From assembly GCF_014195635.1 (NCBI RefSeq), contig NZ_JACICC010000004.1, positions 62,001 to 126,000 on the forward strand: a stretch of 64,000 nt of DNA, written 5' to 3'. The notes under the pieces are model-generated. The model saw only the letters and a list, made by a program, of their open reading frames with translations, searched no databases and had not been told where the DNA came from. The DNA is from Pseudochelatococcus contaminans (GTDB lineage: Bacteria > Pseudomonadota > Alphaproteobacteria > Rhizobiales > Beijerinckiaceae). This document shows positions 54,153 through 64,000 of this stretch, piece after piece (the stretch's first letter is position 1; each line of letters starts with the position of its first letter). The translations under genes were made by a program, and so were the position numbers.

Positions 54153-55376
54153 ATGAGACGTGTCGTGGTGACCGGGATGGGTATCGTCTCATCCATCGGC
54201 AACAACGCGCAGGAAGTGCTTGGCTCGTTGCGAGACGCGCGTTCCGGTATCGTTTTCGCTCAGGACTATGCCGATCTCGGGTTCCGCAGCCGCGTGCACG
54301 GCGCACCGACGATCAAGGCCGAGGATTTTGTGGACAGGCGTGCCATGCGCTTCCACGGCGGCGGTACGGCCTGGAACCACATCGCGATGGATCAGGCTAT
54401 TGCCGATTCGGGCCTTGAACTTGCCGACATCTCGAACGAACGCACAGGCATCGTCATGGGTTCCGGCGGTCCATCTGCCCGGACACTCGTCGAAGCGGCA
54501 GATATCACCCGCACCAAGGGGCCAAAGCGCGTCGGACCGTTTGCGGTTCCGAAGGCCATGTCCTCCACCGCCTCGGCAACGCTTGCGACCTGGTTCAAGA
54601 TCAAGGGCGTGAATTACTCGATTTCGTCCGCCTGCTCCACGTCGGCGCATTGCATCGGCAACGCAGCGGAGTTGATCCAGTTCGGCAAACAGGATGTCAT
54701 GTTCGCCGGCGGATGCGAGGAGCTGGACTGGACGATGTCCGTGCTGTTCGACGCCATGGGTGCCATGTCCTCAAAATATAACGACACCCCTGCCACGGCC
54801 TCCCGCGCCTATGACCTTAATCGCGACGGCTTCGTTATCGCCGGCGGCGCGGGTGTGCTGGTGCTTGAGGAACTGGAACACGCCCGCGCGCGCGGCGCCA
54901 AGATCTATGCCGAGATCGCGGGTTACGGCGCGACCTCCGACGGGCATGACATGGTTGCCCCTTCCGGCGAGGGCGCGGAGCGCTGCATGCGCCTGGCTCT
55001 GTCCACGGTGAACGTGCCGGTCGACTACATCAACCCGCATGCAACGTCGACGCCGGCCGGCGACGGACCTGAGATCGAGGCCATCCGCCGGGTGTTTGGA
55101 GCGGGTGATGCATGCCCGCCGATTTCGGCCACCAAGTCCCTCACCGGCCACTCGCTCGGTGCCGCCGGCGTGCAGGAAGCTATCTATTCGCTGCTGATGC
55201 TCAACAACGGCTTCATCGCCAAGAGCGCCAATATCGAGGAGCTTGACCCGGCTTTCGCGGATATGCCGATCATTCGTGAGCGGGTCGATAATGCGTCGCT
55301 GAACTGCGTGATGTCGAATTCCTTCGGCTTCGGTGGGACGAACGCCACACTCGTCCTCAAACGCCTCGAAGCCTGA
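54153..55376 (+). CDS. fabB: 3-oxoacyl-ACP synthase I (FabB)
   Basis: A 407-aa condensing enzyme that elongates the cis-3-decenoyl-ACP made by FabA. The active-site Cys is residue 161 in [15 protein letters not shown]. The two His lie in [13 protein letters not shown] and [17 protein letters not shown] lies 9 bp upstream of the ATG. There are 241 bp between fabA and fabB, so it may have its own promoter. fabI follows after 12 bp. Confidence 0.97.
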   Translation: MRRVVVTGMGIVSSIGNNAQEVLGSLRDARSGIVFAQDYADLGFRSRVHGAPTIKAEDFVDRRAMRFHGGGTAWNHIAMDQAIADSGLELADISNERTGIVMGSGGPSARTLVEAADITRTKGPKRVGPFAVPKAMSSTASATLATWFKIKGVNYSISSACSTSAHCIGNAAELIQFGKQDVMFAGGCEELDWTMSVLFDAMGAMSSKYNDTPATASRAYDLNRDGFVIAGGAGVLVLEELEHARARGAKIYAEIAGYGATSDGHDMVAPSGEGAERCMRLALSTVNVPVDYINPHATSTPAGDGPEIEAIRRVFGAGDACPPISATKSLTGHSLGAAGVQEAIYSLLMLNNGFIAKSANIEELDPAFADMPIIRERVDNASLNCVMSNSFGFGGTNATLVLKRLEA

Positions 55377-55388
55377 CGGAGTTTCAAC

Positions 55389-56231
55389 GTGAAAAATGGT
55401 CTGATGCAGGGAAAACGCGGCCTCGTGATGGGTGTCGCCAACGATCACTCCATTGCCTGGGGCATTGCAAAGAAACTCCATGAGGAAGGCGCGGAACTCG
55501 CTTTTACTTATCAGGGAGAATCGCTTCGCAAGCGCGTTGCACCACTGGCTGCATCAGCTGGATCGGATTTCCTGCTGCCCTGCGACGTGGAAGACCTTGA
55601 ATCCGTTGATGCCGTTTTTGCTGCACTGGCAGAACGCTGGGGCAGCATCGACTTTCTGGTCCACGCCGTCGCATTCTCGGATAAAAACGAGCTGAAGGGA
55701 CGCTACGCCGACACCACGCGCGAGAATTTTGCCCGCACGATGCTGATCTCGGCTTTTTCCTTCACCGAAGCGACGAAGCGTGCAGCAGCCATTATGCCCA
55801 ATGGCGGCTCCATTCTGACGCTTACATATGGCGGCTCCACGCGTGTCATGCCCAATTACAACGTCATGGGCGTCGCCAAGGCGGCACTGGAAGCAGGTGT
55901 GCGCTATCTTGCCAATGATTTTGGCCCTGCGGCGATACGGGTTAACGCCATCTCGGCAGGCCCTGTGCGCACGTTGGCTGGCGCTGGAATTTCCGATGCG
56001 CGGCTGATGTTTTCCTACCAGAAGGCAAATTCCCCTCTGCGCCGCACGGTGACAATCGAAGAAATCGGCGGCACGGCTGCTTATCTTCTCTCAGAATTGT
56101 CCACAGGCGTAACCGGCGAAATCCACTACGTCGACTCCGGATACAACATCATTTCGATGCCGCGCACGGAAACGCTGAAGGCTCTGGACGCCGCAGAAGT
56201 TGCCAAAGATGCAGAAGCGGCCGGGAAGTAA
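55389..56231 (+). CDS. fabI: Enoyl-ACP reductase (NADH) FabI
   Basis: A 280-aa short-chain-dehydrogenase-like enzyme that performs the last reduction in each elongation cycle. The NAD-binding start is GLVMGVANDHSIAWGIAKKL. The catalytic Tyr-x6-Lys is in PNYNVMGVAKAALEAGVRYL. The length is as usual for FabI. It starts 12 bp after the fabB stop and is probably co-transcribed. Confidence 0.96.
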   Translation: MKNGLMQGKRGLVMGVANDHSIAWGIAKKLHEEGAELAFTYQGESLRKRVAPLAASAGSDFLLPCDVEDLESVDAVFAALAERWGSIDFLVHAVAFSDKNELKGRYADTTRENFARTMLISAFSFTEATKRAAAIMPNGGSILTLTYGGSTRVMPNYNVMGVAKAALEAGVRYLANDFGPAAIRVNAISAGPVRTLAGAGISDARLMFSYQKANSPLRRTVTIEEIGGTAAYLLSELSTGVTGEIHYVDSGYNIISMPRTETLKALDAAEVAKDAEAAGK

Positions 56232-56543
56232 GATTTAGCAACCGCCTTCGATAGGATACGAGCGCATGCGCGCTTCAAAAGTCTTCATACTGAGGCGCGC
56301 CAGCAGCATCTTTGGCATGCCTTTTTATCTGATCGGAAAGACATTTACCTGCTGAGACGCAGCCCCGTGAGAATCTGTCGTGCCGCTATGCGCATGAGTT
56401 ACTGTGCCTATTTTTCCGTCAGATGCGTCATTGACGCCACATCCTGATCTCGCCTGACGTGTTATCAATACGATCCCCCGCGCGCTCACGGTTGCTCGAA
56501 TAAGGGGAAAGGTTTGGTGCACGGCACGATCTGGAGGGGCCGC
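56232..56543. other. Intergenic region after fabI
   Basis: About 310 bp. A short AGCGC-ATGC-GCGCT hairpin (56261-56274) could end the fab transcript, though no T-run follows. The remainder should hold the promoter of the YihY/BrkB gene. Nothing else is visible. Confidence 0.35.
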
Positions 56544-57488
56544 ATGGGCGCAGCGACCTGGCTTGTGAAATTGTTCTGGCTGTCTTTTCGCAGGTTCAAT
56601 GCTCATGACGGATGGGCCATAGCCAGCCATATCGCGTTGTCGGCGCTGATGTCGTTGTTTCCGTTCGTCATCTTGATCACGGCAATCGCATCCACCTTCA
56701 GCGCAGAAGGCCTGGCAGATTCGGTCACTGATCTGATGCTGGAAGCGTGGCCCAAAGAAGTGGCGGAGCCGGTTGCAGGTGAAATCCACCAAGTGCTGAC
56801 CGTCCAGCGCGGTGATCTGCTGACGGTCGGTGCGATGCTGGCGCTCTACTTCTCCTCCAATGGCGTTGAGGCCCTCCGGGTCGGGCTCAACCGCGCATAC
56901 GATGTTACGGAAACACGGCCATGGTGGCTGACGCGGCTGGAGGCGTTCGGTTACGTCATCGGCGGCGCTGCGGTGCTGATCACCTTTTCGTTTCTCGTCA
57001 TTCTTGGCCCGTTGCTGTGGCGGACGCTGGTGGAATTCGTCCCTGCATTCGAACCGTTGCGCGGCGTCGTGTTTGCCGCGCGTTTCTCCGTGGCGACACT
57101 GGTGATTATCGTCGCGTTGATTGTGGGGCACCTGTGGCTGCCGGCTTTCCGGTCGCGCGGGCGTCATAGCCGGGTGGCCGGGCGTAGGACCATTGTCACG
57201 ATACTGCCCGGTATCGCGGTAACGCTGGTGCTCTGGCTCGTTGGCGGCACGGCATTCGGCATGTATCTGGACAGCTTCGCCAGAAACTACGTTTCCACCT
57301 ATGCCGGCCTGGCAACAGGTATGATCGTGCTGGTATTTCTCTACATGCTGGCGGCAATTTTCATCTTCGGCGCGGAATTGAACGCCGCCATCATGGTGTT
57401 GGATGGGAAGACGGCAGACCGTGACGAACCCACCTCACGCAAGCGGCGCAAGCAGCAGGTTCAGGACCGCGCTGCTGCCAATATATAG
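56544..57488 (+). CDS. YihY/BrkB family inner membrane protein
   Basis: A 314-aa polytopic protein started at the ATG with GGAGGGG 5 bp upstream; the longer frame adds 10 unlikely residues. About six transmembrane segments and the family blocks AIASHIALSALMSLFPFVIL, FSSNGVEALRVGLNRAYDV and YAGLATGMIVLVFLYMLAAI are present. Older annotations call these ribonuclease BN; the function is not established. The last 28 bp overlap the convergent ubiG gene. Confidence 0.87.
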   Translation: MGAATWLVKLFWLSFRRFNAHDGWAIASHIALSALMSLFPFVILITAIASTFSAEGLADSVTDLMLEAWPKEVAEPVAGEIHQVLTVQRGDLLTVGAMLALYFSSNGVEALRVGLNRAYDVTETRPWWLTRLEAFGYVIGGAAVLITFSFLVILGPLLWRTLVEFVPAFEPLRGVVFAARFSVATLVIIVALIVGHLWLPAFRSRGRHSRVAGRRTIVTILPGIAVTLVLWLVGGTAFGMYLDSFARNYVSTYAGLATGMIVLVFLYMLAAIFIFGAELNAAIMVLDGKTADRDEPTSRKRRKQQVQDRAAANI

Positions 57489-58231
57489 TTCACAGACAAA
57501 TCACCAGAGCGCCGCCACTCGTCCTGCAGCGGGTGATACACAACGCCTGCTCTCTCGGTAATGGCGAGGCCGTTGCGGGTAATGGCTCCGGCAAGTTCAT
57601 CCGGGGTGATGAACTTATGCCAGTCGTGCGTGCCGCGCGGCAGCCAGCGCAAGACGTATTCCGCTCCCACGATGGCGAGCGCAAAGGATTTCAAGGTGCG
57701 GTTGAGCGTCGCCATGACCAGTACCCCACCCGGCTTGACGACGGCACAGGCCGCGGCAACAAAAGCGTCGACATCCGCCACGTGCTCCACGACCTCCATG
57801 GCCAGCACGATATCGAAGGTTTCACCGCGCGCCGCGAGCGCTTCCACAGTTTCGGGCCGATAATCGATGTCGAGCCCCTGCCCCACCGCGTGTCCACGCG
57901 CCACGGCGAGGTTCTTTTCGGCCGGGTCGAGACCGGTCACAGATGCACCAAGGCGCGCAAGCGGCTCCGACAGCACGCCCCCGCCACAGCCGATATCGAG
58001 CAAAGACAGACCGGCAAGCGGCGCATCGGCATCAGCATCCCGGCCAAAACGATTCGTTGCAAGGTCGCGCACGAATGCCACCCGAACCGGGTTGAACCGA
58101 TGCAGAGGACGCATAGGCCCACGCTCATCCCACCATGTTTCCGCCAGCTTGTTGAAACGGGCAACCTCATCGGGGTCAACCGTGCCCGAAGCCGTGCGCG
58201 GATCGCCCGCCTTATCCTGCTCGCCAGTCAT
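57461..58231 (-). CDS. ubiG: Ubiquinone biosynthesis O-methyltransferase
   Basis: A 256-aa SAM-dependent methyltransferase that performs both O-methylations in ubiquinone synthesis. The SAM motif I is LLDIGCGGGVLSEPLARLGA, then SVTGLDPAEKNL. The N-terminal ETWWDERGPMRPLHRFNPVR segment is the UbiG signature. GGAGGAACC lies directly before the chosen ATG. It converges on the YihY gene and is divergent from lysC. Confidence 0.93.
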   Translation of the reverse strand: MTGEQDKAGDPRTASGTVDPDEVARFNKLAETWWDERGPMRPLHRFNPVRVAFVRDLATNRFGRDADADAPLAGLSLLDIGCGGGVLSEPLARLGASVTGLDPAEKNLAVARGHAVGQGLDIDYRPETVEALAARGETFDIVLAMEVVEHVADVDAFVAAACAVVKPGGVLVMATLNRTLKSFALAIVGAEYVLRWLPRGTHDWHKFITPDELAGAITRNGLAITERAGVVYHPLQDEWRRSGDLSVNYILAAARS

Positions 58232-58545
58232 GGTTCCTCCGGCCGAATCGATCGGCTGCAAAATCGTTCAACGCTCATATCCCGATGGAATCAGAACACG
58301 CGGTACAGATTCCACACTTTATAGCAACTTGCATTCAGTTCTATGCATAGACCCGGAATGCGAGTTGGTCCGACAGTAACGCAATGGAATCCGAAGCCGG
58401 ATCCATACCGTAACCGAAGCCATTGACACGCGGGGCTGTCACCGGCATCTATACACGCCTTTCATGCTGTCTTCAGCGGCTGAATGCCATATCCCTTGCC
58501 GTCTTTCGGGGCGGCACTGCTACGGAAAGCGAACCTGAACCCATC
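58232..58545. other. Divergent region between ubiG and lysC
   Basis: About 315 bp holding the palindromic repeat copy at 58325-58367 and presumably both promoters. An in-frame extension of lysC to 58423 exists but is not supported by a ribosome binding site or by family length. Confidence 0.45.
58325..58367 (+). repeat. Dispersed palindrome, copy 4
   Basis: CAACTTGCATTC (58325-58336 region) pairs with GAATGCGAGTTG (58356-58367) with one mismatch; an internal CTATGCATAG palindrome (58341-58350) sits between the arms. The CAACTTGCATTC arm matches the copy at 25640-25680. Confidence 0.65.
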
Positions 58546-59808
58546 ATGGCCCGTCTGGTGTTGAAGTTCGGCGGTACGTCCGTCGCCAATATTGAGCGCA
58601 TTCGCAACGTGGCCCGGCACGTCAAACGTGAAGTGGACGCCGGTCATCAGGTCGCGGTGGTGGTTTCAGCCATGTCAGGCAAAACCAACGAACTCGTCGC
58701 ATGGTGCCGTGAAGCTTCGCCCATGCATGACGCGCGGGAATATGACGCCGTCGTCGCTTCCGGCGAACAGGTCACCGCGGGACTGCTCGCTATCACGCTG
58801 CAGGCTCTCGGGGTGGATGCGCGTTCGTGGCTCGGCTGGCAAATTCCGATCCAGACGGATGGCGCGCACGGAGCGGCCCGTATCACCGGCATCGACGGCG
58901 CACGGCTGATCGAGGCTTTCGACAAGCATAATCAGGTCGCGGTCATTGCCGGCTTCCAGGGGATCGACGAGACGACCGGGCGTATTACAACGCTTGGGCG
59001 CGGCGGTTCCGACACGAGCGCGGTGGCTATTGCGGCTGCTGTCCACGCTGACCGTTGCGATATCTATACGGACGTCGACGGCGTCTATACCACCGATCCG
59101 CGCGTGGTGCCGAACGCCAGCCGGCTCGACCGTGTGTCGTTCGAGGAAATGCTGGAAATGGCGTCGCTCGGCGCCAAGGTTCTGCAGGTACGCTCCGTCG
59201 AACTGGCGATGATTCATAAAGTCCGCACATTTGTGCGGTCCAGTTTCGATGATCCGGATGCCCCCCGGCCCGGAACCCTGATTTGCGATGAGGAGGATAT
59301 CTTGGAACAACAGGTCGTAACGGGCATCGCCTTCTCTCGCGATGAAGCGCAGATCACCCTGCGCCGCGTTGCCGACCATCCGGGCATCGCCGCCTCGATC
59401 TTCGGCCCCCTCGCGGACGCGAACATCAACGTCGACATGATCATCCAGGTCGAGTCCGACGATACCACCACCACGGACATTACCTTTACGGTTCCGGCGT
59501 CGAGCTATGCTCTCGCGCGCCAGATCCTTGAGGAGCGCCGCGATACGATTCGCTACGCCACCTTGCAGGGCGCGACCGACGTGGTGAAAATTTCCGCGAT
59601 CGGTATCGGCATGCGCAGTCACGCCGGCGTGGCCGCCAAGGGGTTCCGGGCGCTGGCTGCCAAGGGCATCAACATCCGCGCCATCACGACCTCCGAAATC
59701 AAGTTCTCGATCCTGATCGACTCTGAATATACGGAGCTGGCGGTTCGCACCCTCCACTCGCTGTATGGCCTCGACAAGAAGCCTGACGAGACGCCAAACG
59801 AAGCCTGA
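58546..59808 (+). CDS. lysC: Aspartate kinase
   Basis: A 420-aa enzyme that phosphorylates aspartate in the first step to lysine, threonine and methionine. The kinase N-terminus is MARLVLKFGGTSVANIERIR. GRGGSDTSAVAIAAAVHADR and CDIYTDVDGVYTTDPR follow. Two C-terminal ACT domains (from about residue 265) bind feedback effectors. The ATG is chosen by family alignment, since the longest frame adds 41 residues. A hairpin follows the stop at once. Confidence 0.95.
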   Translation: MARLVLKFGGTSVANIERIRNVARHVKREVDAGHQVAVVVSAMSGKTNELVAWCREASPMHDAREYDAVVASGEQVTAGLLAITLQALGVDARSWLGWQIPIQTDGAHGAARITGIDGARLIEAFDKHNQVAVIAGFQGIDETTGRITTLGRGGSDTSAVAIAAAVHADRCDIYTDVDGVYTTDPRVVPNASRLDRVSFEEMLEMASLGAKVLQVRSVELAMIHKVRTFVRSSFDDPDAPRPGTLICDEEDILEQQVVTGIAFSRDEAQITLRRVADHPGIAASIFGPLADANINVDMIIQVESDDTTTTDITFTVPASSYALARQILEERRDTIRYATLQGATDVVKISAIGIGMRSHAGVAAKGFRALAAKGINIRAITTSEIKFSILIDSEYTELAVRTLHSLYGLDKKPDETPNEA

Positions 59809-59815
59809 TTAGCGT

Positions 59816-59846
59816 GCGTAAGAGGCGTTTCAGGGGCCTCTTACGC
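59816..59846 (+). terminator. Hairpin after lysC
   Basis: GCGTAAGAGGC (59816-59826) and GCCTCTTACGC (59836-59846) are exact 11-bp arms around a 9-nt loop, 7 bp after the lysC stop. No T-run follows, so efficiency is uncertain. Confidence 0.65.
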
Positions 59847-60068
59847 CATGCTAGGCCTGCTGTGAGATGCGGCCGTCGCGTGCTTTTTGCATAATCTCTG
59901 TGCAACAGCGGCCACGATTGCCGGTAATTCTTTCATGCGCGCGCTTGCACGGGCACGCTGTCGTTGGTTATACCGCAGGGAATGAATGCTGGAGATCACG
60001 GCGATGAGTCGCGGATCGTGACCGGCGAATGACTGTCCGGCATCAACGGACGGAACGGGAACGGGCTG

Positions 60069-62336
60069 ATGCGGGGAGCGTTGGGGAGCCCAAGATTGCT
60101 TTTGCGTCGTTTGCGAGAGGTGATGGTCGAACCTGTCAGTGCGCAAGAGCGTCTGGACAGGATTGTTGTCGTCATCGCATCCAACATGGTTGCGGAGGTC
60201 TGCTCCGTTTACGTGTTGCGCATCGACGGCACACTTGAGCTTTATGCCACGGAAGGTCTCAACCCCGGTGCGGTCCATCATACGACCATGCGCCTCGGGG
60301 AAGGTATCGTCGGCACCATTGCTCGCGATGCGGAGCCGCTCGCGCTGTCCGACGTGCAGCAGCACCCTGCCTTCTCCTACAAGCCGGAAACCGGCGAGGA
60401 GATCTATAACAGCTTTCTCGGTGTTCCGATCCTGCGCGCGGGCAACACGCTCGGCGTGCTCGTGGTGCAGAATCGAGCCCACCGCGTTTATAATGAAGAA
60501 GAAATCGAGGCGCTTCAGACCACTGCCATGATTTTGGCGGAGATGATTGCCTCCGGCGAGTTGCAAGCCCTGGCGAAGCCGGGAGCCGACATCGCCGTGC
60601 GCCGCTCGTTGCACCTGCACGGCGTCGCGCTTGCCGATGGCGTCGGCCTCGGTCATGCCGTGCTGCATGAGCCGCGGGTGGTGGTGAAAGACATCATCGC
60701 CGACGATACGCAGAGCGAACTGACCCGCATCGATGAAGGCATCGCAACCGTGCGCGAGACGATCGACCGTCTGGTCGAACGCGGCGACATCGCCCATAGC
60801 GGCGAGCATCGGGATGTGCTGGAAACGGTGCGCATGTTCGCCAACGATCAGGGCTGGGTACGGCGGGTGCGCGAGGTGGTCATGACCGGCCTCACCGCCG
60901 AGGCCGCCGTCAAGCGCGTTCAGTCCGATCTGCGGGCGCGCATGTTGCGCCAGACCGACCCTTATCTGCGCGATCGCCTGCACGACCTTGACGAATTGTC
61001 CGACCGCTTGCTTCACGCCCTCACGGGAGAGCAATTCGGCGTTGCACGCGAGGATATTCCGGAGAACGCCGTTCTGATAGCGCGCTCCATGGGGCCAGCC
61101 GCTTTGCTCGATTATGACCGCTCACGGTTGCGCGGTCTCGTGCTGGAGGAAGGCGGCGCGGCCAGCCACATCGCGATCGTGGCGCGTGCGCTCGGCATTC
61201 CGGCGGTGAGCGAAATTCCCGGTATCACCTCGCTTGTGGAGGCGGGAGATGCCATCGTTGTGGATGGTTCCGCTGCCGATGTGCAGGTCCGCCCGCAGCC
61301 GGACGTGGAATCCGCCTATGCCGAGAAGGCGCGCCTGCGCGCCCGCCGGCAGGAACAGTACAGGTCGCTGCGCGATCTTCCAGCCGCGACACTCGACGGC
61401 GAGTCGATTTCGCTGAACCTGAATGCGGGTCTTCTGGTCGATCTGCCGCATGTCGCGGAAACAAATGCCGATGGCGTGGGGCTGTTCCGCACGGAACTGC
61501 AGTTCATGATCGCGGAGCGGATGCCGTCCACCAGCGAGCAGGAAACGCTTTACCGGCAGGTGCTGGACCAGTTGAGCGGCGCGCCCGTTACCTTCCGCAC
61601 GCTGGACATCGGCGGCGACAAGGTGCTGCCGTATATGCAGGTGGTGGATGAGGAAAACCCCGCGCTGGGCTGGCGGGCGATCCGTATCGGCCTTGACCGT
61701 CCGGGCCTTTTGCGGGCGCAGATACGCGCCCTACTTCGCGCCTGCGGCGGACGGGCGTTCAAGATCATGTTCCCCATGGTTGCGACCGTCGAGGAATTCG
61801 TGCGCGCTCGGGCGATTGTCACGCGCGAACTTGTTTATCTGCGCAAGCTCGGCCACGTGGAGCCCTCCTCCATTTCCGTGGGCGTGATGGTGGAAGTGCC
61901 GTCGCTCGTGTTTCAGATTGATGAACTTGTGCGGGTTGCAGATTTTCTGTCCGTTGGATCGAACGATCTGATGCAGTTTCTATTCGCCGCTGATCGCGAT
62001 AATCGGCAGGTGGCGGACCGTTTCGACCCATTGAGCGCGCCGATGCTGCGAGCGTTGAAAACCATCCATGACAGCGCCAGCGCAGCGGGAAAACCTGTGA
62101 CGCTTTGCGGCGAAATTGGTGGCAGGCCGCTGGAGGCCATGGCGCTGATCGGGCTCGGCTATCGATCATTTTCGATGTCGCCGGCATCTGTCGGCCCGGT
62201 CAAGGCCATGCTGCTGTCTCTCGACTCAGCTGCCATTGCGGCCGAAATTGATCGGCTACTGACCATGGCGGGAGATCGCGGCACGCTGCGGCAGCAGCTT
62301 GCGGGTTTTGCCGCCGCGCGAGGCATTCCGGTTTAG
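60069..62336 (+). CDS. ptsP: Phosphoenolpyruvate-protein phosphotransferase, PTS-Ntr enzyme I
   Basis: A 755-aa protein, the usual rhizobial length. An N-terminal GAF domain (about residues 20-165) senses a small molecule such as glutamine. The phosphohistidine domain contains His367 in GGAASHIAIVARALGIPAVS. The C-terminal PEP-binding TIM barrel holds LFRTELQFMIAERMPS and VGSNDLMQFLFAADRDNRQV. It passes phosphate from PEP to the nitrogen-related PTS chain (NPr, EIIANtr). It lies between lysC and prfA, a conserved order in Rhizobiales. Confidence 0.95.
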   Translation: MRGALGSPRLLLRRLREVMVEPVSAQERLDRIVVVIASNMVAEVCSVYVLRIDGTLELYATEGLNPGAVHHTTMRLGEGIVGTIARDAEPLALSDVQQHPAFSYKPETGEEIYNSFLGVPILRAGNTLGVLVVQNRAHRVYNEEEIEALQTTAMILAEMIASGELQALAKPGADIAVRRSLHLHGVALADGVGLGHAVLHEPRVVVKDIIADDTQSELTRIDEGIATVRETIDRLVERGDIAHSGEHRDVLETVRMFANDQGWVRRVREVVMTGLTAEAAVKRVQSDLRARMLRQTDPYLRDRLHDLDELSDRLLHALTGEQFGVAREDIPENAVLIARSMGPAALLDYDRSRLRGLVLEEGGAASHIAIVARALGIPAVSEIPGITSLVEAGDAIVVDGSAADVQVRPQPDVESAYAEKARLRARRQEQYRSLRDLPAATLDGESISLNLNAGLLVDLPHVAETNADGVGLFRTELQFMIAERMPSTSEQETLYRQVLDQLSGAPVTFRTLDIGGDKVLPYMQVVDEENPALGWRAIRIGLDRPGLLRAQIRALLRACGGRAFKIMFPMVATVEEFVRARAIVTRELVYLRKLGHVEPSSISVGVMVEVPSLVFQIDELVRVADFLSVGSNDLMQFLFAADRDNRQVADRFDPLSAPMLRALKTIHDSASAAGKPVTLCGEIGGRPLEAMALIGLGYRSFSMSPASVGPVKAMLLSLDSAAIAAEIDRLLTMAGDRGTLRQQLAGFAAARGIPV

Positions 62337-62579
62337 AGCGCTTTTCGATTGATCCAAAAGGTCGGACTGAGAAGGTTCGATGAGGTTCAACTGTCCGCGC
62401 TGTTTGCCTGTCTCGATAAAACAGGGGAATAACCCGAAGCAAGGTAATATCTGCTTTGCTCGATGACGGTGTTCTATATCAATAAGCTGCGACATCGCCG
62501 CATTGACTGATATGCGAAGATGTTGCGATCCGCGCGGGACTTCCACCCTGCTTTATCAAGGTTTGCTGTTAGCGATTGC

Positions 62580-63662
62580 ATGTCCGATATTTCCACGCCG
62601 CCGCCGGAGCGTCTGGCCGCCATCATCGACCGTCACGCCGTTCTCACCGCCACGCTGGCGGCAGGCGCCGATTCTGAATCCTTTGTCGCGCTGTCCCGCG
62701 AGCTATCGGAACTCGACCCAGTGGTCGAAGCGATTACGGCTTACCAGACAGCGCAACGGAATCTGGCGGAGATCGATGCGCTGATCGCCGATCCGGAGAC
62801 AGACCGCGAGTTGCGCGCTTTCGCCGGTGATGAACGCCCGGAGGCGAATGCCCAGCTTGTGGAAGCTGCCCGGGCGCTGACCATCATGCTCTTGCCCCGC
62901 GATGCTGCGGATGAAAAGAGCGCCATTCTTGAAATCCGCGCAGGCACGGGCGGCGACGAGGCATCGCTTTTCGCCGGGGACCTGTTGCGCATGTACACGC
63001 GCTATGCCGCCGCGCGCGGCTGGTCTGTCGAGGTGTTGTCCGAAAGCCCCGGCACATCCGGCGGCTACAAGGAAGTGATCGCCGAAGTCAGCGGGCGCGG
63101 CGTGTTCGCGCGGTTCAAGTTCGAGTCGGGCACGCATCGAGTACAACGCGTGCCGGAAACCGAAGCCTCCGGGCGCATCCACACATCGGCCGCGACGGTT
63201 GCCGTCTTGCCGGAAGCGCAGGATGTCGATGTTTCCATTGACGAATCGGACCTGCGTATTGAAACCATGCGCGCTGGCGGCGCCGGCGGACAGCACGTCA
63301 ACAAAACGGAATCCGCCATCCGTATCACCCATATTCCCACCAACACCGTGGTTTTGGTGCAGGATGAACGTTCCCAGCACCGCAATCGTGCCAAGGCGAT
63401 GGCAATGCTGCGGGCCAAGCTTTATGATGCCGAGCGTAACCGTGCCGATGCCGAGCGTGCTGAGGATCGTCGTCTGCAGGTCGGTTCGGGTGATCGGTCG
63501 GAACGTATCCGGACTTATAACTTCCCGCAGGGCCGCGTCACCGACCACCGCATCAATCTCACGCTCTACAAGCTGGATGAGGTGATGATGGGCGATCTCG
63601 ACCAATTGCTGGATGCCTTGATTGCCGAGCATCAAGCTGCGCTTCTGGCCCGCCAGAGCTGA
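62580..63662 (+). CDS. prfA: Peptide chain release factor 1
   Basis: A 360-aa RF1 that recognises UAA and UAG. The catalytic GGQ is at residues 236-238 ([20 protein letters not shown]). The codon-recognition tripeptide position reads PET ([20 protein letters not shown]), where E. coli has PAT. I start at [13 protein letters not shown], not 60 bp upstream. Its partner methyltransferase prmC begins 10 bp after the stop. Confidence 0.96.
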   Translation: MSDISTPPPERLAAIIDRHAVLTATLAAGADSESFVALSRELSELDPVVEAITAYQTAQRNLAEIDALIADPETDRELRAFAGDERPEANAQLVEAARALTIMLLPRDAADEKSAILEIRAGTGGDEASLFAGDLLRMYTRYAAARGWSVEVLSESPGTSGGYKEVIAEVSGRGVFARFKFESGTHRVQRVPETEASGRIHTSAATVAVLPEAQDVDVSIDESDLRIETMRAGGAGGQHVNKTESAIRITHIPTNTVVLVQDERSQHRNRAKAMAMLRAKLYDAERNRADAERAEDRRLQVGSGDRSERIRTYNFPQGRVTDHRINLTLYKLDEVMMGDLDQLLDALIAEHQAALLARQS

Positions 63663-63672
63663 AAACGCTAGC

Positions 63673-64000
63673 ATGAACACTTTACCGTCCCGCGCTGATG
63701 CCTTGCGCCATCTCACCGAAAGGTTACGCGCGGCTGGCGTGGAGTCTCCGGCGCTCGATGCACGTGTGCTGCTGATGTACGCGGCAGACCTCTCGGCAAC
63801 GGACATTTACGCTTGGCCCGACAAAACCCTGCCGCCGGATGCCGCACAAAAACTGGCTGAATTGGGCGAGCGGCGCGCGGCACGTGAACCTCTGGCGCGC
63901 ATTCTCGGCGAGCGCGAGTTCTGGGGCTTGCCGTTTATGCTTGCTCCCGCGACGCTGGTTCCACGGCCAGACACGGAAATATTGCTGGAAACAGCGCTGA
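63673..64000 (+). CDS. prmC: Release factor glutamine methyltransferase PrmC/HemK, 3' end beyond window
   Basis: The frame opens with ATG at 63673 (MNTLPSRADALRHLTERLRA) and stays open to the window end, giving 109 visible residues. The helical N-terminal domain includes RAAREPLARILGEREFWGLP and the start of the SAM domain (LVPRPDTEILLETAL). PrmC methylates the Gln of the GGQ motif in RF1 and RF2; its position 10 bp after prfA is the standard pairing. The catalytic NPPY motif lies beyond the window. Confidence 0.93.
   Translation, partial: MNTLPSRADALRHLTERLRAAGVESPALDARVLLMYAADLSATDIYAWPDKTLPPDAAQKLAELGERRAAREPLARILGEREFWGLPFMLAPATLVPRPDTEILLETAL

Overview
The window looks like a chromosomal segment of an alphaproteobacterium of the order Hyphomicrobiales (Rhizobiales), probably Brucellaceae or a close relative such as the Ochrobactrum group. 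This rests on protein-level recognition: a very large cyclic beta-1,2-glucan synthase (2864 aa), an Omp25/Omp31-type porin-like barrel, the iron regulator Irr, a PTS-Ntr enzyme I followed by prfA and prmC, the trpF-trpB-trpA-accD-folC run, and an AccD whose N-terminal zinc ribbon is lost. I see no prophage, insertion sequence, integrase, CRISPR array or rRNA. There is one tRNA, tRNA-Met(CAT).

Layout. Bases 1-11,800 form an accessory, regulator-rich stretch. It holds a truncated TetR gene, an AI-2E family permease, another TetR, an outer-membrane barrel protein, a LysR divergent from an L-2-hydroxyglutarate-oxidase-like gene plus MFS permease, a TetR divergent from an alpha/beta hydrolase plus glutathione transferase, and a LysR divergent from a TauE/SafE exporter. 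Several of the divergent gaps contain clear inverted repeats that are candidate operators. Bases 11,867-16,583 are a five-gene minus-strand operon: binding protein, cytosolic nucleotide-pyrophosphatase-type phosphodiesterase, two permeases and an ATPase. The last four genes overlap by 4 bp each, and a Pho-box-like direct repeat lies upstream of the first. Bases 17,019-25,613 are the cyclic glucan synthase, preceded by an AT-rich island. Bases 25,863-31,943 hold dsbB, a DedA-like yqaA gene, a TetR, ETF:ubiquinone oxidoreductase and an acyl-CoA dehydrogenase, the last three forming a plausible fatty-acid-oxidation group.

Bases 32,000-46,400 are mostly housekeeping. On the plus strand are pncA, a SixA-type phosphatase and the ycjX-ycjF pair. 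On the minus strand are irr and then, read right to left, rpsA, sppA, ihfB, lapA, trpF, a 28-codon ORF, trpB, trpA, accD, folC and yigZ. Bases 46,600-53,000 contain a helix-hairpin-helix protein, tRNA-Met, a PQQ-type sugar dehydrogenase, an aspartate aminotransferase, an MBL-fold hydrolase and a HAD nucleotidase. The MBL-HAD gap is unusually structured. Bases 53,384-56,231 are the unsaturated fatty acid set fabA-fabB-fabI. They are followed by a YihY/BrkB protein, ubiG, lysC, ptsP, prfA and the start of prmC, which runs off the window.

The most interesting unexplained signals are: the Pho-box-preceded phosphodiesterase/ABC operon; a structured intergenic segment at 51.8-52.1 kb ending in a strong minus-strand terminator; a dispersed imperfect palindrome found in four intergenic places plus one half copy; and a 28-codon CPxC-containing ORF coupled between trpF and trpB. 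Start codons were adjusted from the longest open frame where a ribosome binding site or family length supported it.
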